A stretch of 18,426 nucleotides of DNA, taken from NCBI GenBank assembly GCA_030618505.1, contig JAUXDF010000013.1:1-18426 (forward strand). The letters are read 5' to 3'. Source of the stretch: Spongiibacteraceae bacterium (GTDB lineage Bacteria > Pseudomonadota > Gammaproteobacteria > Pseudomonadales > PIVM01). The notes under the pieces were generated by a model. The model was given only the letters and a program-made list of their open reading frames with translations, did not search any database and had not been told where the DNA came from. Shown one piece after another: positions 1-7,525 of the stretch (positions are counted from its first letter, which is position 1; each line of letters begins with the position of its first letter). Both the position numbers and the translations under genes were made by a program.

Positions 1-584
1 GAAGGGGTGCCACTGTGAATGCCCTGGGGCTCGGCTTCACCGACAGGGCGTACACCCCAGGATCGATCGCGACTGCCCATCCATTTGTCGGGTGTGATGT
101 TGTATTGTTTATCACCAACCTTAAGGCTTCCCGTCCAACGGCCCAGCTGTGCAAAGCGCATGGTGTCAAAAAGGGTTCGTCCGTGTTTACGAATGTAGTG
201 GCGAGGCTCCAGGAAGGGGGCGTGAACACCCTGCCATTCAACGTCCATCTCAATACCATACTCATTCGGCTCTAACACCAGACGAAGTTTTTGTAGTCCC
301 TCAATGACTTCAATTTTCATTGGGCCTACTGAAATATCGGCGCGGTCAGTGAGTGGTCGGGAGCCCCGAATAACCTGATGAGTGTCGGGCGTACGTACCA
401 GCACAAAGCAATCTTGAACGCCCAATGCTGGATACTGACCTAAGCCAAATACCACAAAAATGTCACCGCTGCAGTCGTGCAGGTTAAAGTAGTAACGATC
501 ATAGAAATTACGATCACTGGTGCCGACATGGCGTATTACATCAGCGATCTGATGGACTGGATAATCATCCATTTTTGACAGCAT
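1..584 (-). CDS. Conserved hypothetical protein, N-terminal part (resembles the DUF7064/DUF7065 group)
   Basis: An open frame of 194 codons starts with ATG at 584 and runs off the left edge without a stop, so the C-terminus is missing. A GAGGG sits about seven bases upstream of the ATG and supports this start. The protein begins MLSKMDDYPVHQIADVIRHV and contains the block GSRDRSWGVRPVGE at about residues 168-181. A G-x-RDxSWGxR block is what I remember from uncharacterised proteins of the DUF7064/DUF7065 type, which are thought to have a lipocalin- or CrtC-like beta-barrel fold. There is no signal peptide or membrane segment in the visible part, and many short beta-type segments. It is transcribed away from the upstream kinase operon in the same direction, 180 bp after it. 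The coding frame is certain; the family name is from memory and only moderately sure; no function can be given. Confidence 0.75.
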   Translation of the reverse strand, partial: MLSKMDDYPVHQIADVIRHVGTSDRNFYDRYYFNLHDCSGDIFVVFGLGQYPALGVQDCFVLVRTPDTHQVIRGSRPLTDRADISVGPMKIEVIEGLQKLRLVLEPNEYGIEMDVEWQGVHAPFLEPRHYIRKHGRTLFDTMRFAQLGRWTGSLKVGDKQYNITPDKWMGSRDRSWGVRPVGEAEPQGIHSGTP

Positions 585-647
585 CGTAGAACCCTCACAA
601 TTTAAACATTCAACATGCACCCAAGGCTCGGGTGATGCTTTGAAGTT

Positions 648-676
648 ATCTTACTGATTGATAAAGGTTTAGACAA
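648..676 (-). promoter_or_regulatory. Candidate sigma-70 promoter for the left-edge gene
   Basis: On the minus strand TTGTCT (671-676) and TAAGAT (648-653) are separated by 17 bp. Each hexamer matches four of six consensus bases. It lies about 64 bp upstream of the ATG at 584, in the 180-bp gap after the kinase operon, so the hypothetical gene could be transcribed on its own. Pattern match only. Confidence 0.3.
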
Positions 677-764
677 GACCATAAAACTAATCGGGACATA
701 ACTGTCGCTTAGCGGGGGAGGGAATAAGGGTGCCTCCATTAATCTATAGCTGATACTAGATGCA

Positions 765-2156
765 TCAGCTCAGTTCAAGTGCCTCCAGTACTTCGATAAG
801 CTCATTCATTGACTGGAAGCGGTATTGTGGTTTTTTCTCTAGCATTTTTAATATAACTGCGTCCACAGCCTTATTTATTGCCGGGTTAATCTCAGAGGGT
901 GGCGGTGGCACTTGAGTAATATGTTGAGCTAACACTGAACCGGTATCACCCTGAAAGGGTACGCCACCAGTTACCATGTGATAGAGAGTAATACCTAGAG
1001 AATATATATCGGAACGATAATCGATATTCTCGCCAGCAGCCTGTTCAGGGCTCATATAACCGGGTGAGCCAAGAATCAAACCTTGTTGGGTTTTTACGTT
1101 TGAATTTGCGTGTTTAGCGATACCAAAATCCGTAATACGGAAGGAGCCATCGGCTGCAAACAATATATTGGCTGGTTTGATATCTCGGTGTACGAAATTT
1201 TGTTGATGAGCATAAGCGAGCCCTTGAGCCAGCCCAATAACCACTTTGATGCTTTCATTAACAGGAATGGTGCCAGTGCGCTCAATTTTACCGCTCAGGT
1301 CTCCACCGGTTAAAAGCTCCATGACCAGCCAAAAATGGCCTTTTTCCTCTAGCAGGTCGTATACGGGTACCACATGTGGGTGCGTCAAAGCCGCGAGTGC
1401 TCTAGCTTCCACTTTAAAGCGCTCAGCATGCTCTTCATCACCCGCTAACTCAGAATACAATTCTTTTAATGCAACCTTGCGCTGCAAGACTGTATCAAAG
1501 GCCTGATAGACAATACCTGCACCACCGCTGGCCAGAGGTTTTTCAATCCGGTAGCGCTGGTTTTCTCCAATAAACCGCTGGGTAGTGAAGGGCTGTTGTA
1601 TGACTTGTGTTTTTTCAAGCAGGCCATCGCCTTGAGTGTTATCACAATTGCTAATTTCGTCTGGTAAAATTTCAGGTAATAGAAAGCTCTGGGCTGTAGA
1701 TCTTAGCGTTTTTGCTAACTCAGGATTGCTGTGTTCAATATTTGATGCTTGTTCAAGCAGTTGTTGTGCCTGTCTATTTCCGATTGTAAGAGCACGGGGA
1801 AGCTCAAGTAAAAGAACGACTAGAACGGTGCCTAGACCGACACACCATAAGCTTATGTTTATCTGTTGATAACGGCTATCGCGCAATTGTTCAGTTTGGC
1901 GATAAGCCGACGAATTAAATAAGATAGAAATACGTTCACCAAGAGTTTCCCGCTCTAATGGGTGCCAGTAATCGACCAAAACTTGACTGACTGGGCCTGC
2001 AGCAACAAGCAACAACAAAAGAATGATGCCCAAGGTGATTTGTGCCTTGTGTGACTGACGCATCCAGACTTTCAGTAATTTCGGTTTATCCATCAATTGC
2101 GGAAGCAATAAAGCCGACGACCTAAGTTGTTGAGCAGCCATTTTTATTTTATTCAT
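765..2156 (-). CDS. Membrane-anchored Ser/Thr protein kinase (Hanks type), C-terminal kinase domain
   Basis: This 463-residue protein has an inverted layout for a bacterial Hanks kinase: two membrane segments come first (about 39-60 and 102-119, with a short periplasmic loop) and the kinase domain is C-terminal (about 202-460). Catalytic elements are complete: glycine loop ASGGAGIVY, VALK with Lys231, Glu250 of helix C, HRDIKPAN with Asp325 and Asn330, DFG at 343-345, and SPE at 369-371. It should phosphorylate Ser/Thr on cytoplasmic partners, probably including the FHA protein nearby. EKTQVI at 181-186, between membrane and kinase, is a possible FHA-binding phospho-Thr site. It is the last gene of a tight operon, 10 bp after the EEP gene. 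No strong ribosome site precedes the first ATG, so coupling with the upstream gene or a start at the second Met (residue 6) is possible. Confidence 0.92.
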   Translation of the reverse strand: MNKIKMAAQQLRSSALLLPQLMDKPKLLKVWMRQSHKAQITLGIILLLLLVAAGPVSQVLVDYWHPLERETLGERISILFNSSAYRQTEQLRDSRYQQINISLWCVGLGTVLVVLLLELPRALTIGNRQAQQLLEQASNIEHSNPELAKTLRSTAQSFLLPEILPDEISNCDNTQGDGLLEKTQVIQQPFTTQRFIGENQRYRIEKPLASGGAGIVYQAFDTVLQRKVALKELYSELAGDEEHAERFKVEARALAALTHPHVVPVYDLLEEKGHFWLVMELLTGGDLSGKIERTGTIPVNESIKVVIGLAQGLAYAHQQNFVHRDIKPANILFAADGSFRITDFGIAKHANSNVKTQQGLILGSPGYMSPEQAAGENIDYRSDIYSLGITLYHMVTGGVPFQGDTGSVLAQHITQVPPPPSEINPAINKAVDAVILKMLEKKPQYRFQSMNELIEVLEALELS

Positions 2157-2166
2157 TATAAAGAAC

Positions 2167-2937
2167 TTATTTATGACAGGAGAGCAAGTCTAATGAGACG
2201 CTGATCGGATTATGGTCAGAGGAGCTCACACATTGAGACTCGACTTTATTGGGAATGAGCCCTCGATAGAAGACATGATCCAAGGGCAGTCCCAGGGAGT
2301 GTTTTCGTCGATCTTGTTCAAAGTGGATAGCCTTAAGAGATAGGCTGTCGATCAATTGATCAAGCCTTTTGACACGTTTCTGGCGCCAGGTATTAAAATC
2401 CCCGCAGAATAGGATGGGCCCATCATGCTGCAGTAGCACTTTGTAGACTCGATCCAGTTGTGCGGTAAATATTCGAGTACCAATGGTGAAATTGACAGCA
2501 TGAATATTTACCACCATCAAGGTTTTATCGGTATCTTGTAGTGCATACTCGGTAATGAGGGTCGCTTTAGGTGTGCGTATAATCGGCTCGGTATGGCGAA
2601 AGCTATGAGCATTCAGTGGAGCAACACGGGATGCCGTCATCACGCCTGTTTGATGCATTTTATTGCGAAAGCCTGGCGAAAAAGCACGGTGCCGGTGCTC
2701 GGAAAAGACTTCTTCGAGCGCGCTACCCAAGGCTGCTTCCTGAATAATTACTAGGTCTTTGTCTTGGGAAAGGTGGCGCAGATCATTGTGCCAACCATGT
2801 TTAACTCCCTTGGCAATATTCCAGTTCAATAGCCGGATTTCATTTGGCGTGTTGCAGGTCAGTTTATCCAAAAAGCCCTGTTGAGGTGAGCTTTGGTGGG
2901 GGGCGGATGATTTGTCAGTTTGGGGATGTAAAAGCAT
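2167..2937 (-). CDS. Endonuclease/exonuclease/phosphatase (EEP) family protein
   Basis: The 256-residue protein carries the full EEP (DNase I-like) active-site set: LLNWNIAKG with Asn40, IIQEA with Glu67, VNIHAVNF with His146, FCGDFNTW with Asp180 and Asn182, LDHVF with Asp220-His221, and SSDHNPI with Asp241-His242. Such enzymes hydrolyse phosphodiester or phosphomonoester bonds with Mg2+; targets range from DNA and RNA to lipids, and nothing here fixes the substrate. It resembles the YafD-like group by eye. There is no signal peptide or membrane segment, so it is probably cytoplasmic. It lies between two Ser/Thr kinase genes with gaps of 11 and 10 bp, so it is very likely co-transcribed with them. 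AAGG three bases before the ATG is a weak ribosome site. The family call is secure; its job in a kinase operon is unknown. Confidence 0.9.
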   Translation of the reverse strand: MLLHPQTDKSSAPHQSSPQQGFLDKLTCNTPNEIRLLNWNIAKGVKHGWHNDLRHLSQDKDLVIIQEAALGSALEEVFSEHRHRAFSPGFRNKMHQTGVMTASRVAPLNAHSFRHTEPIIRTPKATLITEYALQDTDKTLMVVNIHAVNFTIGTRIFTAQLDRVYKVLLQHDGPILFCGDFNTWRQKRVKRLDQLIDSLSLKAIHFEQDRRKHSLGLPLDHVFYRGLIPNKVESQCVSSSDHNPISVSLDLLSCHK

Positions 2938-2948
2938 TGCCTTTAACC

Positions 2949-5330
2949 TTACAAGTCTCTGGCTATTCGAAATCCAATGGTTTTGTGACGTTTGCCGGGT
3001 TTGGCACGGCTCCGGCTGGCATTAGTAATGTCGGAAAAATTACTTTTGAATGAGCCGCCTCGCACTGAGTAATACTTGCACTGGGGGGTTCTCCACGCAT
3101 CACCATTAACCGGAGCTCCCTTATAACCCTCATGGAAGCAATCCTCAACCCATTCTCCCACATTACCGGCGGTGTCATAAAGCCCAAACTGATTAACCGC
3201 AAAAGAGCCGACTGGTGCAGAGGAGGCGCTGAACATCTTTACCCATGGGCTACTGCAGCCTTTGCGGCAATTGGCCTGCTTTTTGGCTGAATCGCCCTGC
3301 CACCAGTAATTGCCACTTGTACCGGCTCGCGCGGCATATTCCCACTCCGCCTCGGTAGGTAAACGATAGTGTTTACCGGTTTTTTTCGTCAGCCAGGCGG
3401 TATAGGCACTGGCGTCTAGCCAGCTGATATCGGCGACGGGATGGGTGTTGCGATCGTTGCCAAAGCTATTGGGAAGGTTTCTCTGGGTTTCTTTGGCAAA
3501 AACATCATATTCTGCGTAGCTGACCTCCTTTATTCCGATGGCAAAAGCATTTTTGATAGTAACTTTATGGGCAGGCTTAGCGACTGTTTTATCAACGTTG
3601 ATATTGTCTCCCATCATAAAACCACCTGCAGCTATAACCACTATAGCGGGCGCTCTGTAACCCTTAGGCAATACGTCCTGAATGACACTGCCGGGTTTTA
3701 GTGCAGAGCTTAGCTTGATCAGCGTTACAGAAAACTTGCGATTATTCTTTTCAATATTTACCCAACGACTGTAGGGCGCGTAGCCTTTTGCACTAACCGA
3801 AATATGGTATTTTCCTGTTGCCAGCTTGATGCCATCGCTATATCGCGGTTTTATATTGAGGATACGAACCTTGGCATTCTTAGGTGTAGTGTTTACGGTA
3901 AGCCGGTATAGTGATGAGGCTTCGGCTGAGGCTATGGGTGGTTTTTTACGGCCGGTATTGTTTTCCTCGAAATCCGCTGACAGAGGAGAGGCCTGAGCAT
4001 CTTTCTCAATGGGTCGTTCACCGGTGGCATTTATTTTCTGTGAATATTCCGCTGCTTTTTGTGAATTTGATGGTTTGGTATTGATTGTGTCCGCTGTGGG
4101 AGTAGCGAAAATTTGATCGATATTTAGACGTTTGGAATTATAATTCAATAGCATGGCGGCGCTTAGACAAACCAATGTCAATGCAGCGATAAGTCGAGGA
4201 GAAACTATTTTTCTGGCGCGGTTTTCCGCAATCGCCTCATCCAAATTTGAGCTGAATTGGCGGGTATTCACATTCGTTGCTGAGGACTCTAAAATAGCGG
4301 TATTTTTCAAACTATTGTCATCATCGCCATGATCTGTTTCAAGTATTGCTGACCTGTCTACTTCTTTCAGAACAAGCCCGTGCTTTTTTGAAATACGCAG
4401 ACGTGTGAATACTTCAAAGCGTGAGAAAAAACGTTTTAACATTTCTTTGAAGACATGACCAAATGTGGCGAGTAGTGCTTCCAACAGAGAAAATGCCTGT
4501 AAAGCGGTCGGTTCAGTGTTAGCGATTCCCTGCTCTTTTCCCAGGCTAGCCTCTAATGCTGTAATGGCATCTACTACTTCTCTGCCGTGCTGATAGCGTG
4601 CCGCTGGTTTTTTTGCCAGCATTCGATTGATGAGCGCCTGAAAAATTTTGTATTCATTGGGCAGTTGAGGGACAGGAGCAGTTAAGTGTTTAACGGCAAG
4701 TGCCATCGCATTCTTACCTTGGTATGGGCGCTCACCGGTAAGCATTTCATAAAATAAAATGCCAAGGCTATAAAGATCTGAGCGTCCATCGATTGACTTG
4801 CCCTGGGTTTGCTCGGGGCTCATGTAATGCGGGGTGCCGGCTACGGATTTTATTCCAGGCTCCTTTGATGCAATGGAAATCGCAATGCCAAAATCCGTTA
4901 GTACTGCAGAGCCATCGTGTTGGAACAGAATATTATCCGGTTTTATATCGCAATGAACAAATCCTCTTTCACTTGCATAATCCAGTGCGGAGGAAATATT
5001 TTCCACAACGCCCAGTATTTCTTTAAGTGAAAGATCACCCGCTTTGATTCTCTCTGAGCATGATGCTCCAGGCAAGTAGTCCATAGCGATGTAAAAATGC
5101 TCATCTTGCTTGCCAACATCATAGATAGAAATAATATTGGGATGAGACAGGGCGCCAACAATGTTTGCTTCTCGAAAAAAACGATCACAAAACTTGGGGT
5201 CAGTGCGTAGCTCCGGCGATAAGACCTTTAGCGCAACTTCACGACCGACGCTTAACTGTATGGCAAGATAGACAGTCGACATCCCGCCATCGCCAATTTT
5301 TCGTAATATTTTATATCCAGGAATCGCCAT
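2949..5330 (-). CDS. Ser/Thr protein kinase with PEGA and SUMF1/FGE-like C-terminal domains
   Basis: A 793-residue receptor-like kinase. Kinase domain at about 6-260: glycine loop IGDGGMSTVY, Lys35 in VALKV, HCDIKPDN at 126-133 with Asp128, DFG at 146-148, SPE at 171-173. The usual HRD arginine is Cys127. A juxtamembrane linker follows, then one membrane segment at about 380-397 preceded by basic residues, which puts the kinase inside and the C-terminus in the periplasm. Residues about 475-538 look like a PEGA domain (YRLTVNTTPKNAKVRI, GKYHISVSAKGY). Residues about 564-793 are a formylglycine-generating-enzyme/SUMF1-type domain (GGFMMGD, YRLPTEAEWEYAARAG, GLYDTAGNVGEWVEDC, SVRGGSF, IGFRIARDL). 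The C-terminal stretch where true FGEs carry their catalytic cysteines has none, so this is more likely a binding or sensing domain than an enzyme. It starts 9 bp after the PP2C gene, its probable antagonist. Confidence 0.93.
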   Translation of the reverse strand: MAIPGYKILRKIGDGGMSTVYLAIQLSVGREVALKVLSPELRTDPKFCDRFFREANIVGALSHPNIISIYDVGKQDEHFYIAMDYLPGASCSERIKAGDLSLKEILGVVENISSALDYASERGFVHCDIKPDNILFQHDGSAVLTDFGIAISIASKEPGIKSVAGTPHYMSPEQTQGKSIDGRSDLYSLGILFYEMLTGERPYQGKNAMALAVKHLTAPVPQLPNEYKIFQALINRMLAKKPAARYQHGREVVDAITALEASLGKEQGIANTEPTALQAFSLLEALLATFGHVFKEMLKRFFSRFEVFTRLRISKKHGLVLKEVDRSAILETDHGDDDNSLKNTAILESSATNVNTRQFSSNLDEAIAENRARKIVSPRLIAALTLVCLSAAMLLNYNSKRLNIDQIFATPTADTINTKPSNSQKAAEYSQKINATGERPIEKDAQASPLSADFEENNTGRKKPPIASAEASSLYRLTVNTTPKNAKVRILNIKPRYSDGIKLATGKYHISVSAKGYAPYSRWVNIEKNNRKFSVTLIKLSSALKPGSVIQDVLPKGYRAPAIVVIAAGGFMMGDNINVDKTVAKPAHKVTIKNAFAIGIKEVSYAEYDVFAKETQRNLPNSFGNDRNTHPVADISWLDASAYTAWLTKKTGKHYRLPTEAEWEYAARAGTSGNYWWQGDSAKKQANCRKGCSSPWVKMFSASSAPVGSFAVNQFGLYDTAGNVGEWVEDCFHEGYKGAPVNGDAWRTPQCKYYSVRGGSFKSNFSDITNASRSRAKPGKRHKTIGFRIARDL

Positions 5331-5339
5331 AATGCTGCT

Positions 5340-6200
5340 TTAACCTACCGCCAATGTAGTTAAAACGGCGGCAAGGACGATACACAGTCCGATCGATAGC
5401 CATTTGATTGTTTTTTGGTGTTGCACTAAGGGGGCCAAAGGCGAGTTTAAAAGGGTTCGCTGAATTTCGTGACTAAGCGAGTCATGGCTGGTAGCGGAGA
5501 TAAGCTGAACGGTGACGTTATCGGTGCCGCCATTTTTAAGGGCTTTGCCTATAAGTCGATCCACTAGAACCTGGTCTTCTTCGTAGGTTCTCGAAATGAT
5601 GTTTTCTATCTCATCATCATCAACAAGATCACTGAGGCCGTCACTACACAGTAATATTTTTTGTCCCGGCTCTAATACACCTTTGATTTCATCGACCTTT
5701 ACTTCGTCGATATTTGATATGCCAATAGATTGGGTGATGATGTTTTTTTGTGAGTGGTTGTGCATCTCTTCTTTACTGATTGCGCCGGAATCAAGTAGTT
5801 CCTGCACGTAGGAGTGATCGATGCTAATTTGTTTAAGGGAGTTCTTGTCCCAAAGGTAAGCTCTACTGTCACCGACCCAGGCAATTTGATATTGGATGCC
5901 CTTTACTTTAAGAGCGACTAAGGTGGTTCCCATATTGGGACTGCCAATATCGTTTTCAGCAGCGTCTTTGACAGCATGATGAGAGCCTGCAATCGCTTGT
6001 TTTAATCGAGTTCCCTCAGTTACGGCCTTATTGACGTGATCTCGAGCAATGCTGCTGGCAACTTCGCCCGCATCATGACCACCCATACCATCGGCAATTA
6101 ACCACAAACCAATATCTGGCCTGGATAGGTAACAGTCCTCATTATTATCGCGAACGAGCCCGACGTGGGTGCCCGCACCATATTGTAACAACGGCGGCAT
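5340..6200 (-). CDS. PP2C-family Ser/Thr protein phosphatase with C-terminal membrane anchor
   Basis: This 286-residue protein is a PPM/PP2C phosphatase, which removes phosphate from phospho-Ser/Thr using two metal ions. Visible motifs: RDNNED at 17-22, IADGMGGHDAGE with metal ligand Asp37, MGTTL at 90-94, WVGDSRAY at 109-115, SIDHSYV, LLCSDGLSDL with Asp187, and GGTDNVTV with Asp227. One hydrophobic segment at about 264-284 ends the protein, so it is tail-anchored with the catalytic domain in the cytoplasm. It is the first gene of the four-gene minus-strand operon and probably reverses the work of the two kinases downstream. It is divergent from the FHA gene, as in FHA/PP2C/kinase regulatory sets of type VI secretion (PppA-like), but no secretion gene is near. 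The ATG at 6200 has only a weak ribosome site. Confidence 0.93.
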   Translation of the reverse strand: MPPLLQYGAGTHVGLVRDNNEDCYLSRPDIGLWLIADGMGGHDAGEVASSIARDHVNKAVTEGTRLKQAIAGSHHAVKDAAENDIGSPNMGTTLVALKVKGIQYQIAWVGDSRAYLWDKNSLKQISIDHSYVQELLDSGAISKEEMHNHSQKNIITQSIGISNIDEVKVDEIKGVLEPGQKILLCSDGLSDLVDDDEIENIISRTYEEDQVLVDRLIGKALKNGGTDNVTVQLISATSHDSLSHEIQRTLLNSPLAPLVQHQKTIKWLSIGLCIVLAAVLTTLAVG

Positions 6201-6506
6201 TGAATGAACCGTACTTTTAACTCAGCTTGGAAGTGCAAATTGAGTAAAAGTAATTAGCTGGTTTTTGGGTGGTTAAGCTAGCGAATTGCGCATATTTAAC
6301 CCTTCTATGCTATTGAATATAGTTGAAATAAGGGCTTTTAATAGTGACGTGTATAAAAATTGCCTGAGATGTGAACGGTACCCAAAAAAATCATATTTCA
6401 GGCTTCTCAACAGACAAAAACAAGCTACGCTTATAAGTATCTATGCTAAGGGGGCTTTTGTGTAACCTGGCAAATTATATTGTTGGAGAGGATCTTTCCG
6501 CAAGGC
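6201..6506. other. Divergent intergenic region between the PP2C operon and the FHA gene
   Basis: This AT-rich stretch must hold the start signals for both the minus-strand phosphatase/kinase operon and the plus-strand FHA gene. I see one plausible plus-strand promoter (listed separately) and no convincing minus-strand one. An inverted repeat GCCTGAGAT (6362-6370) / ATTTCAGGC (6395-6403), nine pairs with one G-T wobble and a 24-base loop holding GGTACC, could be an operator or a leader hairpin. No coding sequence was seen in it. Confidence 0.5.
6313..6342 (+). promoter_or_regulatory. Candidate sigma-70 promoter for the FHA gene
   Basis: TTGAAT (6313-6318) and TTTAAT (6337-6342) are 18 bp apart, matching four and five of six consensus bases. 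Use of this promoter would give an untranslated leader of about 150 bases that includes the 6362-6403 inverted repeat. Pattern match only, in AT-rich DNA. Confidence 0.28.
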
Positions 6507-7403
6507 ATGTTAAAACTACAGTACAAAGACAGTCAGCGTAGCGTTTGGTTAGTAGGGCCAAAGTTGAAGATCGGTGCTGACAGCGCTAATGACCTCGTTC
6601 TTAATGGAGAAAGCATTGCTGATTTTCATGCTGAGCTTTCGATTGCCGAAAACAAGGTGTCTGTTGCCGCAATTTCGAATAACCCGGTTGAGGTTAATGG
6701 CGAGTTAGTCTCTCACAGTCGTGATCTGAAGCTCGGTGACATCATTAGCATTGCTGATCGAGAGTTTAAGATTGTTGATCCTGTTCGAGAAACAGGATCC
6801 TGGCAGGCAGTGGACACAGATGATGCCAAAACAAATAAAGTGACTGCTAGCGGTAGTGGTAGTGGCTGGATTCTCCAGGGTAATCACAAGAGTTTACGTA
6901 ATAAGCGCTATCCCATTAATGGAACGGTCGTTCTCGGGCGCGCTAGCGAATGCGAGTTGGATTTCTCGTATGATCGACTTTCCCGTCGGCATGCCGAACT
7001 TAAAGTACATAAGGGCCTTCTGTACGTTCGCGATCTTAGTTCCTCAAACGGTACTTTTGTGAATGGCAAGCAGGTCTCACAATCACGTTTGAAAAATGGC
7101 GACGTGCTTAGCTTTGATAAATTAAGCTTTACTATCGTCGGCCCAGGAAGCGGCGATGACGATGATCTTTTCGGCGGCGAAGATTTAAACAAAACCGTGA
7201 TACGGCCTGCTCTTGATGCCGACACTATTAACAAGGCCGCAAAAGCAGAGAAATCGAAAAATCGTCGAGCATTGGCCAGCGAAGTCGTTGAGACTATGAG
7301 CGCCTCTGGCGTTGGTGAAAAGAAGGATAATAGCAGGGCTGTTTTGCTCAGCACTATTGCCGTACTGACTCTTGGGGTTCTGGGCTGGTGGGTTTTCGGG
7401 TAA
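6507..7403 (+). CDS. Double FHA-domain protein with C-terminal membrane anchor
   Basis: FHA domains bind phospho-threonine peptides, so this is the likely reader of the kinases next door. Counting from the ATG at 6507 (298 residues), a first, degenerate FHA-like domain spans about 11-92: it has ADFHAEL and VEVNGE but lacks the GR and NG[TS] marks. The second domain, about 135-213, is canonical: LGR at 143-145, SRRH at 159-162, and SSNGTFVNG at 179-187. A low-complexity linker with an acidic run (GDDDDLF) follows, then a basic region and a terminal membrane segment at about 279-297, so both FHA domains face the cytoplasm. NKTVIRP at 228-234 is a possible phosphorylation site. The frame is open to a TTG at 6480, but homologues as I recall begin near MLKLQ, so I chose 6507; neither start has a well-spaced ribosome site. 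Divergent from the PP2C operon. Confidence 0.9.
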   Translation: MLKLQYKDSQRSVWLVGPKLKIGADSANDLVLNGESIADFHAELSIAENKVSVAAISNNPVEVNGELVSHSRDLKLGDIISIADREFKIVDPVRETGSWQAVDTDDAKTNKVTASGSGSGWILQGNHKSLRNKRYPINGTVVLGRASECELDFSYDRLSRRHAELKVHKGLLYVRDLSSSNGTFVNGKQVSQSRLKNGDVLSFDKLSFTIVGPGSGDDDDLFGGEDLNKTVIRPALDADTINKAAKAEKSKNRRALASEVVETMSASGVGEKKDNSRAVLLSTIAVLTLGVLGWWVFG

Positions 7404-7525
7404 TCGTTTTTATAGACGGGGATCAGTGACTTGGAAAAAGTGTTGCAACAAAAAAGCCTAATCGGCAGGGTAGTCGAGAGTTCTCACATAATAGAAGGCA
7501 AAAATTTTACGCAGTTATAAATATA

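Noticed and set aside
15..275. Open frame of 86 codons on the plus strand at the left edge
   Set aside because: Antisense to the longer minus-strand gene that has a good ribosome site and a conserved motif.
748..770. Seven-bp hairpin AGCTGAT/ATCAGCT over the stop codon of the two-TM kinase, as a terminator
   Set aside because: Short and AT-rich stem, overlaps coding sequence, and no U-run follows on the minus strand.
6908..7354. Open frame of 148 codons on the minus strand inside the FHA gene
   Set aside because: Antisense to the canonical FHA domain; low-complexity Ser/Pro/Arg content typical of a shadow frame.
765..7403. Type VI secretion regulatory locus
   Set aside because: The FHA, PP2C and kinase genes are suggestive, but no Tss/Tag structural gene is present in the window and the kinase has PEGA and SUMF1 parts rather than a PpkA-type C-terminus.
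7450..7475. GCC/GGC stem followed by six T on the minus strand, as terminator of hspQ
   Set aside because: The stem is only three base pairs; too weak to call.
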